Part shown: one piece after another, positions 38,367 to 47,713 of the stretch | Numbering within the stretch: the first letter of the stretch is position 1 | Layout of the letters: every line of letters starts with the position of its first letter | NCBI RefSeq assembly: GCF_003991405.1 | Contig: NZ_RPEN01000159.1 | Coordinates: forward strand, 1-64,000 | Direction of reading: 5' to 3' | DNA length: 64,000 bases | Source: Pseudorhodobacter sp. E13 | GTDB taxonomy: Bacteria; Pseudomonadota; Alphaproteobacteria; Rhodobacterales; Rhodobacteraceae | Made by a program: the position numbers and the translations under genes | The notes under the pieces: generated by a model | Told to the model about the DNA's origin: nothing | Seen by the model: the letters and a program-made list of their open reading frames with translations, nothing else | Database searches by the model: none

Positions 38367-39008
38367 TCAGGACGGCTGACGGTAGAACAAATGGCTACCG
38401 ATTTTTGCTGTGTTCGGAAAACGCTTTGCCCAACGCGGGCGAATGGCTGTGGTATGGAAATGCGTGGCACCGCCCGTCAATTCGCGGGGCGCACCGTCCA
38501 GCATCAGGCGGGCAATCTTGGCCGCGCGGGCATAGGCCGCCTTTTCGCGGATCGTATCGGCCCGGCCATCACAGGCAAAGGAGAACTGACACGCATTGCG
38601 GCGATGCGCGCCTTGATTGACAACCGCACAGACAGAATTCGGATATTTGCGGCTGTCGACCCGGTTCAGGATCACTTCGGCAACGGCAAATTGCCCTTTC
38701 ACGGATTCGCCACGCGCCTCGAAATACAGCGCCTTGGCAAGACAGGCCCATTGGTCGCCACCGGTTGCCGAGGGCAGGCCGGAGATAAAGCTGCGGTCGT
38801 AAGCCACGGGCACAACATTCGCCTTCGGGCGCTGTGCAACAATTTTCGATTCAGGCAAAGCATTCAGTGCCCGCTGTTCCGCCCCGATCAAAGAGCCAAG
38901 CTTCTCGGTCGGGTTGTTGGAACGGCTGACCGTCGTTTCGGCAGCCACGGCCCCACTCATGGCAAGCAGCAAAACAATGCTGCTCATCCAGCTTAATCGC
39001 GCATTCAT
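38367..39008 (-). CDS. SleB-type cell wall hydrolase
   Basis: A 213-residue exported protein. A signal peptide (MNARLSWMSSIVLLLAMSGA, cleaved near VAAE) precedes a linker and a hydrolase_2/SleB domain (about residues 85-210): ACLAKALYFEARGESVKGQF, with the catalytic Glu of YFEARGE, then VAEVILNRVDSRKYPNSVC, CQFSFACDG and THFHTTAIRPRWAKR. SleB domains are lytic transglycosylases acting on peptidoglycan. There is no peptidoglycan-binding domain in this protein. The ATG at 39008 is chosen as it begins the signal peptide. Confidence 0.85.
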   Translation of the reverse strand: MNARLSWMSSIVLLLAMSGAVAAETTVSRSNNPTEKLGSLIGAEQRALNALPESKIVAQRPKANVVPVAYDRSFISGLPSATGGDQWACLAKALYFEARGESVKGQFAVAEVILNRVDSRKYPNSVCAVVNQGAHRRNACQFSFACDGRADTIREKAAYARAAKIARLMLDGAPRELTGGATHFHTTAIRPRWAKRFPNTAKIGSHLFYRQPS

Positions 39009-39176
39009 TCGGTTTAATCCCGGTTTGTTTCGTCGGTCTACCCGGCGCCGGATCACCAGCCCCCCAAGGGTAACAGGCCGAACGCATAGACGAAAATTTC
39101 CCGAGAGTCTACATATAGTGATATTTATGCAACATTAATGAGACGAATTCCGCCGATGCCCTGCACACGAGACAGG

Positions 39177-41744
39177 CTAAAGCATTGTTTCATCGACACT
39201 TTCATCCAAGCGATCCAACAGGGCCAAATGTGCTGCGGCAAGCCGTGCCAAGGGCACCCGATAGGGGGAACAGGACACATAGTCAAAGCCCGCCTTGCGA
39301 CAAAAGGCGATTGATTCGGGGTTGCCGCCATGTTCGCCACAGATCGACAGGGTCAGTTTCTCGCGCATCTGGCGGCCACGCTCGGCGCCGATCAACAGCA
39401 ACTCGCCCACCCCGTCCACATCCAGCATATGGAAGGGGTCTTCGGGATAGACGCCTTGCTGCACATAGGTGTTCATAAAGCGCCCGGCATCATCGCGCGA
39501 CAGACCATAAGTCATCTGCGTCAGGTCATTGGTGCCAAAAGACAGGAAAGACGCGTGCTGCGCGATATCGCCAGCGCGCAAAGCCGCGCGCGGCGTTTCC
39601 ACCATGACCCCCAGCTTGAAGGCGAAATCCATCCCCTTGGCTGCACGCACCTTGGCGGCCACCGCATCCATGCGCATCTTGACCAGCTCCACCTCGCGCT
39701 TGGCCGACACCAGCGGGATCATGATTTCCGGCACAATAGAGCCGCCGCGCCGGGCCACCTCGATCACTGCCTCAAAAATCGCCTGCGCCTGCATGTCATA
39801 GATTTCAGGCAGCACAATGCCTAAGCGAACGCCCCGCATCCCCAACATCGGGTTGAATTCGGCCAACGCCTCGGCCCGGCGCATGACCTCGGACAAAGGC
39901 TTGTCCAGCGCCTCGGCCAATTCGCGCATCCCTTCGCGGGAATGGGGCAGGAATTCATGCAGCGGCGGGTCAAACAAACGAATACAAACCGGCAAACCCT
40001 GCATGATTTCAAACAGTTGCACAAAGTCGGCGCGCTGCATCGGCAACAGACGCGCAAGCGCCGTGGCCCGGTCTTCAGGTGTGTCGGCAAAGATCATCTC
40101 GCGCATGGCGACCAGCCGCGCCTCTTCAAAGAACATATGTTCCGTGCGACACAGCCCAATGCCCTGCGCCTCAAAATTGCGGGCGGTCTGGGCGTCGGCG
40201 GGCGTATCGGCATTGGCGCGGATGCCGATATCGCGCACATCATCGGCCCAGGACAGCAGCGTGCGGAAGGCATCATCCAGCGCCGGGGGCAACATTTCCG
40301 CCGCGCCGGCCAGCACCTCGCCGGTGGTGCCATCAACGGTGATGATATCGCCTTCCTTGAACACACGCCCGGATTTGGTGGTGACTTTCAGGTCCTTGGC
40401 ATCAAAGCTCAGGTCCGAGGCCCCCACGATGCAAGGCAGGCCCAGCCCGCGACCGATCACCGCCGCGTGGCTGGTCATGCCACCGCGTTCGGTCAGAACC
40501 CCGGCGGCGGAATGCATGCCGCGAATATCCTCAGGCGCGGTTTCACGGCGCACCAGAATGCACGGCTCCCCGCGTGAGGCGCTGGCCTGCGCCGCCGCCG
40601 AGGAAAACACGATCCGCCCCGTCGCCGCCCCCGGACTGGCCGCAATACCACGCCCGACCACATCGCGAGGGCCGCGCGGGTCCACCTGCGGGTGCAGAAG
40701 TTCGGACAAGGCGCGCGGCTCCACCCGCAGCAGTGCTTCTTCGCGGGTGATGATGCCATCCTTGGCCAGATCGACCGCGATTCGCAGCCCTGCCCGGCTG
40801 GACCGCGGGACGCGCACCGCGTCAATCACCGCCAACTTACTGTCATCAATGGTAAATTCGATCTGCATCTCTTCGCGCAGCTTGGTGCGGCAGGCGCTGC
40901 CTTGGCGGGCAAGGCTTTCGAAAATCTCGGGCGCGAGGTCTTCCAGCGAGGGGCCGCGCGGATCGCGGGTCAGGTAGATCGCATCTTTCACACGATCCTT
41001 GATCTCGGTCCCTTGGCTTTGGCCCAGAAAGCGCCCGGTCACTTGTTCCAGCCCGGTCACGGGGTCAATGAATTGAATGACGCCGCTGCCGGAAATACCT
41101 TGCCCGATGCCTTGCGCCATTTCCTGCACCACCAGCCCCAGGGCCGCATCTTCCGGCGCGCCTTTGGATTGGCGCAGCAGGCGTGCCGAAGTGCCCCCCC
41201 ATGCCCGCGCCATGGAGCGCAGCACCTCGGCCAGTTGCCGGGCCGGGTCTTCGGGGAAGTCTTCGTCCATTTCGTCGCGGTAGGCGCGCAGGGCATCGCG
41301 CAGGGCCTCTGCCGAAGGTTCGGCAATTTCGAACATATCGGGGTCCAGCCGGGCGACATGCACGGCATAGCCTTGCACAAAGCGAAGATAGAGCGAATCT
41401 GCCGCCGCTTGGCCTTGGGTCTTGACCAGTTCGGCATGTCGCGCGGCATTCATCCCGATATTGAGCACGGTCGAGGGGCCGCCCCAATCCGGCTCTGCCG
41501 GGCTGGGCCGGACCGATACCAAAGGGGCCGCGCCGAAACAGGCCAGCACCCCTTCGCAATCCAGGCTGCGCCCTGCCGCTATGTCCTGCACCGTCTGCGC
41601 CGAAAGCGCCACCGTGCGCGGCACCGGCATATCCAACCGCACCAGCCGTTGCAGGCATTTCGCGCGCCAGCCATGCGACTCGGTTGTGATTTTGGCCGAG
41701 GGGCTGATTTCGGTGAAGTCGGTGATCGGCTGGAGTTTCTGCAC
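39177..41744 (-). CDS. PPDK-like PEP-utilising protein with divergent N-terminal half
   Basis: An 855-residue relative of pyruvate phosphate dikinase, which interconverts pyruvate and PEP. The phosphohistidine swivel domain (GVLTERGGMTSHAAVIGRGL, active His) and PEP-binding barrel (GIGLCRTEHMFFEEA, LSFGTNDLTQMTYGLSRDD, CGEHGGNPESIAF, and the catalytic Cys in YVSCSPYRVP) are well conserved. The ATP-grasp half is altered: where PPDK has VRSGARxSMPGMMDT, this reads SVRPSPAEPDWGGPSTVLNI. It may therefore use a different nucleotide or lack full dikinase activity. The start is GTG at 41744 with AGGGTG upstream. It lies downstream of glyS, 174 bases away. Confidence 0.8.
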   Translation of the reverse strand: MQKLQPITDFTEISPSAKITTESHGWRAKCLQRLVRLDMPVPRTVALSAQTVQDIAAGRSLDCEGVLACFGAAPLVSVRPSPAEPDWGGPSTVLNIGMNAARHAELVKTQGQAAADSLYLRFVQGYAVHVARLDPDMFEIAEPSAEALRDALRAYRDEMDEDFPEDPARQLAEVLRSMARAWGGTSARLLRQSKGAPEDAALGLVVQEMAQGIGQGISGSGVIQFIDPVTGLEQVTGRFLGQSQGTEIKDRVKDAIYLTRDPRGPSLEDLAPEIFESLARQGSACRTKLREEMQIEFTIDDSKLAVIDAVRVPRSSRAGLRIAVDLAKDGIITREEALLRVEPRALSELLHPQVDPRGPRDVVGRGIAASPGAATGRIVFSSAAAQASASRGEPCILVRRETAPEDIRGMHSAAGVLTERGGMTSHAAVIGRGLGLPCIVGASDLSFDAKDLKVTTKSGRVFKEGDIITVDGTTGEVLAGAAEMLPPALDDAFRTLLSWADDVRDIGIRANADTPADAQTARNFEAQGIGLCRTEHMFFEEARLVAMREMIFADTPEDRATALARLLPMQRADFVQLFEIMQGLPVCIRLFDPPLHEFLPHSREGMRELAEALDKPLSEVMRRAEALAEFNPMLGMRGVRLGIVLPEIYDMQAQAIFEAVIEVARRGGSIVPEIMIPLVSAKREVELVKMRMDAVAAKVRAAKGMDFAFKLGVMVETPRAALRAGDIAQHASFLSFGTNDLTQMTYGLSRDDAGRFMNTYVQQGVYPEDPFHMLDVDGVGELLLIGAERGRQMREKLTLSICGEHGGNPESIAFCRKAGFDYVSCSPYRVPLARLAAAHLALLDRLDESVDETML

Positions 41745-41862
41745 TGCGGCACCCTTGTATTTTCAGGCGCAGCATACGCGGATCGGGCAGTCACGCAAGC
41801 GTTACGATGGTCTTGTGTGGCCAAGGGTCGGGGGGATCACGCCCCCGGGCGGATGTTCTGCG

Positions 41863-41883
41863 CCGGGGGTTTCACACCCCCGG
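41863..41883. repeat. Hairpin beside repeat copy C
   Basis: CCGGGGGT (41863-41870) pairs with ACCCCCGG (41876-41883) around a 5-base loop. It sits just before repeat copy C, between glyS and the PPDK-like gene. No T run follows, so it is listed as part of the repeat unit and not as a terminator. Confidence 0.5.
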
Positions 41884-41892
41884 ACCCCCGTG

Positions 41893-41915
41893 GGATATTT
41901 TCAAATAGATGAAAG
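41893..41915 (+). repeat. Copy C of the dispersed intergenic repeat
   Basis: This begins GGATATTTTCAAATAGATGA and aligns with copies A and B at GG-ATTTT, the central A/C positions and GATGAAAG. It lies between glyS and the PPDK-like gene, directly after a GC-rich hairpin, the same order of elements as beside copy D. Confidence 0.55.
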
Positions 41916-41918
41916 GGG

Positions 41919-44138
41919 TCAGCCTTCGATCTTTGTCAGGTCTGCGACAGGGGCGCAGGCGGCGCGGATGCGGTGCAAAAGGTTCAGGCGGTTGCGGCGG
42001 ATGACTTCGGAGTCCGCGTTCACCTGCACTGTTTCGAAAAACGCATCAATCGGGGCGCGAAGCTTGGCGAGTTCTGCCATGGCGCCTGCGAAATCCTCGG
42101 TCGCCATGGCCGGGGCGATGGAGGATTCGGCGGCATCAAGTGCGGCGAACAGGCTGCGTTCGGCATCGGTTTCCGCGAATTTGATATCGGCGCCGTAGGA
42201 ATATTCCACCCCGTCCTTGGTTTCGGCTTGGGTCAGGATGTTATTGGCGCGTTTGAAACCTTGCAGAAGGTTGGTGCCATCCTCGGACTGGATAAAGGCA
42301 TTGAGCGCGCGGGCGCGGTTGACCAGCAGAGTCAGATCATCATTGCCGGGCATAGCGATGCAGGCGTCGATGATGTCATGGCGGATGCCTTCGTCTTTCA
42401 GGAAGACTTTTAGGCGGTCGTGGAAGAAAGCGAGGAGGTCGTAAATACTAGCCGTTAGTGCCCCAACTTCGGGAGAAAGTTCGTTCTCAGAAGCCTTAAA
42501 AGCCTCCTTCAGCAGTTTTTGAGCGAAAACTGGCTCTCCAATGCTCGCCGCAAATTGCGCCACTTGCCGCGCTTGATCTCGAATGTCAAAGCCCTGCCGT
42601 GTGGCAGCGTGGCAGCCCACACCAAATGCTGTTGGATTCAAAACGTGAATCCTAACCCCATTCCCCAGCACCAACCTTATAACCCCCAGTGCCGCGCGGC
42701 GCAGGGCGTAGGGGTCTTTCGACCCTGTGGGCTTCTCATCAATTGCCCAGAAGCCCGTCAGCGTATCGATCTTGTCGGCCAGCGCAACGGCGACGGAGAC
42801 AGGGTCGGTTGGCACGTCATCGGTGGGGCCGAGGGGTTTGTAATGCATTTCACACGCCTCTGGCACGCCATCGTCATGGCCTGCGGCTTGCGCGTAGTAA
42901 CGGCCCATCAGGCCTTGGAGTTCGGGAAATTCGCCGACCATGGCCGATTGCAGATCAGCCTTGCAGATGCGCGCCGCCTCGGCGGCCAGATCGGGTTTCG
43001 CGCCGACCATGGGGGCGATTTCACGGGCCAGCGCCTCGATCCGTTTCACGCGGTCGGCCTGACTGCCAAGCTTGTTGTGGAAGGTGACGTTCGCAAGCCC
43101 TGCGCCCATGCCTTCCAGCCCTGCGGTTTTCACCATGCGCAGGTCGTTTTCCCAGAAGAATTTGGCATCTGACAGCCGGGCCGACAGCACTTTGTTATTG
43201 CCCGCCAGAATCGTCGCGCCGTGATCTTTTGTTTCGCGATTGGCAACAGTCACGAAGCCCTCAATCCGGCCCGTCTTGGGGTTGCGGACCGAGAAGAACT
43301 TTTGATGTTCCTTCATCGAGGTTTGCAGCACCTCGGGCGGCAGGCCCAGAAAGGCCTCGCCGATCTTGCCCATCAGCACCACGGGCCATTCGACCAGCCC
43401 CGCGACTTCGGCCAGCAGGCCCGCATCCGGCACAATTTCCAGCCCCTGCGCGAAGGCCTGATTTTGCGCGTCCTGCCAGATGGCGGCTTCGCGTTCGGCG
43501 GCATCCAGCACCACATGGGCGCGGCGCAGCTTGACGCGGTAATCTTCAAAGCTGGAGACGGCAAAGCGCGAGGGCGCCATGAAACGATGGCCTTCGGTGG
43601 TGTTGCCCGCTGTCAAGTGATCGACGGTGACGGGCACAACCTCGGCCCCGGCTTCGTCATTCAGCAGGCAGAGGATGGATTGCAGCGGGCGCACCCAGCG
43701 CAAAGCCCCCGCGCCCCAGCGCATCGACTTTGGCCACGGGAAATTGCGGATCGTGGCTTCCACCACTTCGGCCACAATCTCGGCGGCGGCACGGCCCGGC
43801 TTTTCGATCACCGCGAAATAGACCTGCCCCTTTTTGTCATCACGCAGTTCCAATTGGTCCTTGGTCAGACCGGTAGAGCGCAAAAACCCCTGCAAGGCGG
43901 CGTCGGGGGCATCGGCCTTGGGGCCTTTGCGTTCCTCACGCACGGGTTTGGATTCGGCCAGCAGCCCTTCTACCGTCAGCACAAGACGGCGCGGCGTGGA
44001 AAAGGCGCCAGCGGAAGCATAGGTCAGCCCCGCCTCCACCAGCCCATCGGTGACAAGCTTTTTCAGATCCGCACAGGCGCGGGCCTGCATGCGGGCGGGG
44101 ATTTCCTCGGAAAACAGTTCAAGCAAAAGATCGGGCAT
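41919..44138 (-). CDS. glyS: Glycine--tRNA ligase beta subunit
   Basis: A 739-residue subunit of the bacterial alpha2-beta2 glycyl-tRNA synthetase; it recognises tRNA-Gly and pairs with GlyQ. The N-terminus MPDLLLELFSEEIPARMQAR is characteristic, as are KSMRWGAGALRWVRPLQSIL, HQKFFSVRNPKTG, NRETKDHGATILAGNNKVLSARLSDAKFFWENDL and the later DALRRAALGVIRLVL. A DALR-like anticodon domain ends the protein. Length is slightly above the E. coli subunit (689). It is the last gene of glyQ-DUF6446-glyS. Confidence 0.97.
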   Translation of the reverse strand: MPDLLLELFSEEIPARMQARACADLKKLVTDGLVEAGLTYASAGAFSTPRRLVLTVEGLLAESKPVREERKGPKADAPDAALQGFLRSTGLTKDQLELRDDKKGQVYFAVIEKPGRAAAEIVAEVVEATIRNFPWPKSMRWGAGALRWVRPLQSILCLLNDEAGAEVVPVTVDHLTAGNTTEGHRFMAPSRFAVSSFEDYRVKLRRAHVVLDAAEREAAIWQDAQNQAFAQGLEIVPDAGLLAEVAGLVEWPVVLMGKIGEAFLGLPPEVLQTSMKEHQKFFSVRNPKTGRIEGFVTVANRETKDHGATILAGNNKVLSARLSDAKFFWENDLRMVKTAGLEGMGAGLANVTFHNKLGSQADRVKRIEALAREIAPMVGAKPDLAAEAARICKADLQSAMVGEFPELQGLMGRYYAQAAGHDDGVPEACEMHYKPLGPTDDVPTDPVSVAVALADKIDTLTGFWAIDEKPTGSKDPYALRRAALGVIRLVLGNGVRIHVLNPTAFGVGCHAATRQGFDIRDQARQVAQFAASIGEPVFAQKLLKEAFKASENELSPEVGALTASIYDLLAFFHDRLKVFLKDEGIRHDIIDACIAMPGNDDLTLLVNRARALNAFIQSEDGTNLLQGFKRANNILTQAETKDGVEYSYGADIKFAETDAERSLFAALDAAESSIAPAMATEDFAGAMAELAKLRAPIDAFFETVQVNADSEVIRRNRLNLLHRIRAACAPVADLTKIEG

Positions 44139-44141
44139 GGG

Positions 44142-44678
44142 TCACTTCTCCGACGCGGCTGCGGGCGGGGTGGGGCAGCCTTCTGGTGCGGGTTTGCCGT
44201 CAAAGACAACGGCGCCGCAATGGTTGATCTGATGCCAGGCATAGGCGCGGCCATCATCCATGATGGCGACCACGCGGTCGATGCCATAGCTGATGTTTTC
44301 TTCGCCCAGATAGGCCACGGCGCGCCCTTCTTCCAGCGCGGCCCCGATGGCTTGTGCGTCAAAGCAGCCAAACCAGCTTGGCGCGTTCAGCGGCACCGCC
44401 TCATCATAAATCTTGTAGGTTTCGGTCAGCATCGCCATGCTTTGCGGCGTGCGGAAACAAGCCCGGAACCGGATGGGAGAGCTGTCAGCGTCAATCCCTT
44501 CAAACCCTTCGATCAGGATGGGTTCGGCGATGCCATCCACCGTGGTCATGCGGATTTCGGCAGCGGGCGCATTGGCCGCGATTTCGCGGTAATAGCCGTA
44601 TACCTGAAGATAATAGACGCCTGCGCCTGCCAAGAGAGCTGAGATCACGATCACACCTACAAAGATTTTGCCAATCAC
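44142..44678 (-). CDS. DUF6446 family protein
   Basis: A 178-residue protein with an N-terminal signal anchor ([29 protein letters not shown]) and a periplasmic domain containing conserved cysteines ([31 protein letters not shown], and GCPTPP). It lies between glyQ and glyS, overlapping glyQ by ATGA and 3 bases ahead of glyS. I believe this position and sequence match DUF6446, sometimes mislabelled histidine kinase, but this is from memory. No function is known, and there is no obvious reason for its link to the synthetase. Confidence 0.65.
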   Translation of the reverse strand: MIGKIFVGVIVISALLAGAGVYYLQVYGYYREIAANAPAAEIRMTTVDGIAEPILIEGFEGIDADSSPIRFRACFRTPQSMAMLTETYKIYDEAVPLNAPSWFGCFDAQAIGAALEEGRAVAYLGEENISYGIDRVVAIMDDGRAYAWHQINHCGAVVFDGKPAPEGCPTPPAAASEK

Positions 44679-45631
44679 AGCGTTTCCAGTTCAGCCATAG
44701 GGGCCTCGGGGGTGCCCCCTGCTGCCTCGGTGCGCACGAAGGCATCGGCGCAGGCCTTGGCCAAGGCGCGCACGCGGCCGATATAGGCCTGCCGTTCGGT
44801 CACCGAAATCACGCCGCGCGCGTCCAGCAGGTTGAACAGATGGCTGGCCTTGATGCATTGGTCATAGGCCGGGTGGGCCATGATGATGGCCCGGCCCGCG
44901 CTGTCCTTGACCGGGGCGTTCAGGCTGCGCAGACATTCCGCCTCGGCATCCTTGAAATGTTGCAGCAGCGTGTCGGTATCGGCCTGATCAAAGTTCCAGC
45001 GGCTGTATTCCTGTTCGGTCTGGCGGAACACATCGCCATAGGTCAGGGCAATCGGGGCATCCGGGTCGTTGAACGGCATGTCCATCACATGATCGACACC
45101 AAGGATATACATCGCCAACCGCTCCAACCCGTAGGTCAACTCTCCCGAAACGGGGTGGCAATCATGGCCGCCGACCTGTTGGAAATAGGTGAACTGGCTG
45201 ACTTCCATGCCATCACACCACACTTCCCAGCCAAGCCCCCAAGCGCCCAGCGTCGGGCTTTCCCAGTCATCCTCGACAAAGCGGATGTCATGCATTTCCA
45301 TATCAATGCCAATCGCCGCCAGCGACCCCAGATACAGCGCCTGCAAATCCGGCGGGCTGGGTTTGATCAGCACTTGATACTGATAGTAATGCTGCAAACG
45401 GTTCGGGTTTTCGCCATAGCGCCCATCGGTCGGGCGGCGCGACGGCTGCACATAGGCCGCAGCCCAAGGCTTTGCCCCAAGCGACCGCAACGTGGTGGCC
45501 GGGTGGAACGTGCCTGCGCCCACCTCCATGTCATAGGGTTGCATCACGGCGCAGCCTTTGGAGGCCCAATAGGTCATCAACCGCAAGATGATCTCTTGAA
45601 AACTGCGCGGGGCGGTGGGCGTCTGGGTCAT
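44675..45631 (-). CDS. glyQ: Glycine--tRNA ligase alpha subunit
   Basis: A 318-residue catalytic subunit that activates glycine and charges tRNA-Gly with GlyS. Family motifs are [96 protein letters not shown] and LERLAMY. AGGG lies before the ATG at 45631; a longer frame starting at 45709 is unsupported. First gene of glyQ-DUF6446-glyS, transcribed leftward. Confidence 0.97.
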   Translation of the reverse strand: MTQTPTAPRSFQEIILRLMTYWASKGCAVMQPYDMEVGAGTFHPATTLRSLGAKPWAAAYVQPSRRPTDGRYGENPNRLQHYYQYQVLIKPSPPDLQALYLGSLAAIGIDMEMHDIRFVEDDWESPTLGAWGLGWEVWCDGMEVSQFTYFQQVGGHDCHPVSGELTYGLERLAMYILGVDHVMDMPFNDPDAPIALTYGDVFRQTEQEYSRWNFDQADTDTLLQHFKDAEAECLRSLNAPVKDSAGRAIIMAHPAYDQCIKASHLFNLLDARGVISVTERQAYIGRVRALAKACADAFVRTEAAGGTPEAPMAELETL

Positions 45632-45832
45632 GCTGTCCCTCTGGGGCTGGTCCGTTGGACGTGTTGGCCATTCCATAGGCAAAGGGCAGCAAAGGGTCAA
45701 TGCACCCAAGGCGTCGCAGCCCCCCTTGTGCCGCGAGAAATGCCGTCAAAAATGCGTCACACTCTGGTAAATCAGTAGAAATTGTGGTTTCGCAGGGGAA
45801 TACATTGACGATTTCACCGGAACGGGAGCCGC

Positions 45833-47653
45833 ATGCGACATTACCTTTCTCTTTTCGCCCTACTGTTGGTTATTCTGTCCCCGGTGGGCGCACGCGCGCA
45901 AGAGCGGGCATGGGTCCAGATTGAGGCGCAGCCGACCTTGGCCCAAGCCGAAGAACGTGCCCGCGCTTATGCGGCGGCCTTCACCGATGTTGCAGGCTTT
46001 CGGATGAGTTCGGGCTGGTATGCTATTGCGCTTGGCCCCTATACGCCGGATGCGGCCCTGGCCCGGCTGGGCGAATTGCGGCGCGACAATCTGATCCCGG
46101 CAGACAGCTTTATCGCGGGCGGCGATCTGTTCCGCCAAGCCTTCTGGCCGGTGGGCGCTGACCCCGCTGCAGCCCCGGTGATGGGCGCCGCGCCCGATAT
46201 CACCACCGATGCCACCGTGGCCCCGGTGGAAACCGCAGCGATTGACGCACCCGCGCCCGAAGCCACCCCCGAAACCGTGACCGAACCGGCCCCTGTCGTT
46301 GAACCGCAACCCGTTGTGGAACCGCAGGAAACCCTTGCCGAAGCGCAGCGTTCCGAAGCCGCCCTTAGCCGGGATGAGCGGATGGCCCTGCAAGAGGCGC
46401 TGCAATGGTTCGGCTTTTACAACAGCGCGATTGATGGTGCTTTTGGCAGGGGCACCCGTGCCTCCATGTCTGCCTGGCAAGAGGCGAAAGGCCATGAGCC
46501 GACAGGCGTGATGACCACCAAGCAGCGCGACCAGATCTTTGCCGAAAAGAATGCCATCATCGCGGAACTGGGCTTGGAACCCATCACCGAGGAAGAAGCC
46601 GGCATCGAAGTGACCTTGCCCCTCGCCCTTGTGGAATTCGACCATTACGAGCCGCCTTTCGTGCATTTTGCTGAAAAGAACGGGTCGGGCATGCGGGTCG
46701 TGCTGATTTCCGAGCCCGGCGACCGGGCGGTGCTGCGCGGGCTGTATGACATCTTGCAAACGCTGGAAGTGGTGCCCCCCGCAGGCGAACGGAGCCTGAC
46801 AGACCGGGGTTTCACCATCGACGCGGCGAATGACAGCATCGCCTCGCACAGCTTTGCCGAGCTGAGCGGCGGGTTGATCAAAGGCTATATCCTGATCTGG
46901 GAACCCAAGGCCGCCGACAAAGCGGGCCGGGCGCGGGCGGCGATCGAGGCCAGCTTCAAGACCATCGGCGGGCGCGCGCTGGATCCGGGCCTTGTCTCGC
47001 TGGATGACGCGCAGCGCCGCAGCCTGCTGGCCGGGATGGAAGTGCGCAAGCCCCGCCTGTCGCGCAGCGGTTTCTTTGTCTCGGCCAATGGGGCCGTGCT
47101 GACAACGACCGAGGCGCTGCAAAATTGCAGCCGCATCACACTGGACCGCGATATCGAGGCAAAGATCACGGCGCAGGATGATGCCAGCGGCCTTGCCCTG
47201 CTGACGCCCAACAAGCAACTCGCCCCGCGCCATGTCGCCGCCTTTGAGGCGAAGGACCTGCGGGTCGGCACCGAAGTCGCCTTGGCGGGCTATAGCTATG
47301 AGGATGCGCTGCCCTCGCCCACGCTGACCTTTGGCGCGCTGGAGGCAACAACCGGCCTTGCCGGGGAAACCGGCATCGCGCGGCTGTCGCTGACCTCGCT
47401 GCCCGGTGATGCGGGTGGGCCGGTGGTGGATGGCACGGGTGCGGTGCTGGGCATGTTGATCCCGGCCACCGCAACCGATGGTCGCGTGCTGCCGGCAGAA
47501 GTGTCCTTCCTTGCCAATGCGGGCAGCATCACGGCGCTGCTGCGTCAGGCCGGGATCACCCCCGCCACCGCCAGCCGCCAAGGTGCGCTGCCGCCCGAGG
47601 ATCTGACCGATCTGGCCACCTCGATGACGGTTCTGGTATCCTGCTGGGAATAA
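45833..47653 (+). CDS. SPOR, peptidoglycan-binding and inactive trypsin-like protease protein
   Basis: A 606-residue exported protein. A signal peptide (MRHYLSLFALLLVILSPVGA) precedes an N-terminal SPOR-like repeat (VQIEAQPTLAQAEERARAYA to about residue 105), a proline/glutamate-rich linker, a peptidoglycan_binding_1 domain at roughly 175-240 (LQEALQWFGFYNSAIDGAFGRGTRASMSAWQ) and a C-terminal domain with a trypsin-like fold from about 420. The protease serine motif is SLPGDAGGPVVD, with Ala527 where active enzymes have Ser, and the usual AAH is missing (VLTTTEALQNC). It is probably a binding or scaffold protein at the cell wall. Confidence 0.75.
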   Translation: MRHYLSLFALLLVILSPVGARAQERAWVQIEAQPTLAQAEERARAYAAAFTDVAGFRMSSGWYAIALGPYTPDAALARLGELRRDNLIPADSFIAGGDLFRQAFWPVGADPAAAPVMGAAPDITTDATVAPVETAAIDAPAPEATPETVTEPAPVVEPQPVVEPQETLAEAQRSEAALSRDERMALQEALQWFGFYNSAIDGAFGRGTRASMSAWQEAKGHEPTGVMTTKQRDQIFAEKNAIIAELGLEPITEEEAGIEVTLPLALVEFDHYEPPFVHFAEKNGSGMRVVLISEPGDRAVLRGLYDILQTLEVVPPAGERSLTDRGFTIDAANDSIASHSFAELSGGLIKGYILIWEPKAADKAGRARAAIEASFKTIGGRALDPGLVSLDDAQRRSLLAGMEVRKPRLSRSGFFVSANGAVLTTTEALQNCSRITLDRDIEAKITAQDDASGLALLTPNKQLAPRHVAAFEAKDLRVGTEVALAGYSYEDALPSPTLTFGALEATTGLAGETGIARLSLTSLPGDAGGPVVDGTGAVLGMLIPATATDGRVLPAEVSFLANAGSITALLRQAGITPATASRQGALPPEDLTDLATSMTVLVSCWE

Positions 47654-47713
47654 GCCTTTTGGGTTCGGGCGGCCGTTACCCCGCCCGGACCCGCACAGCA
47701 CCGTGAAGGCCAA

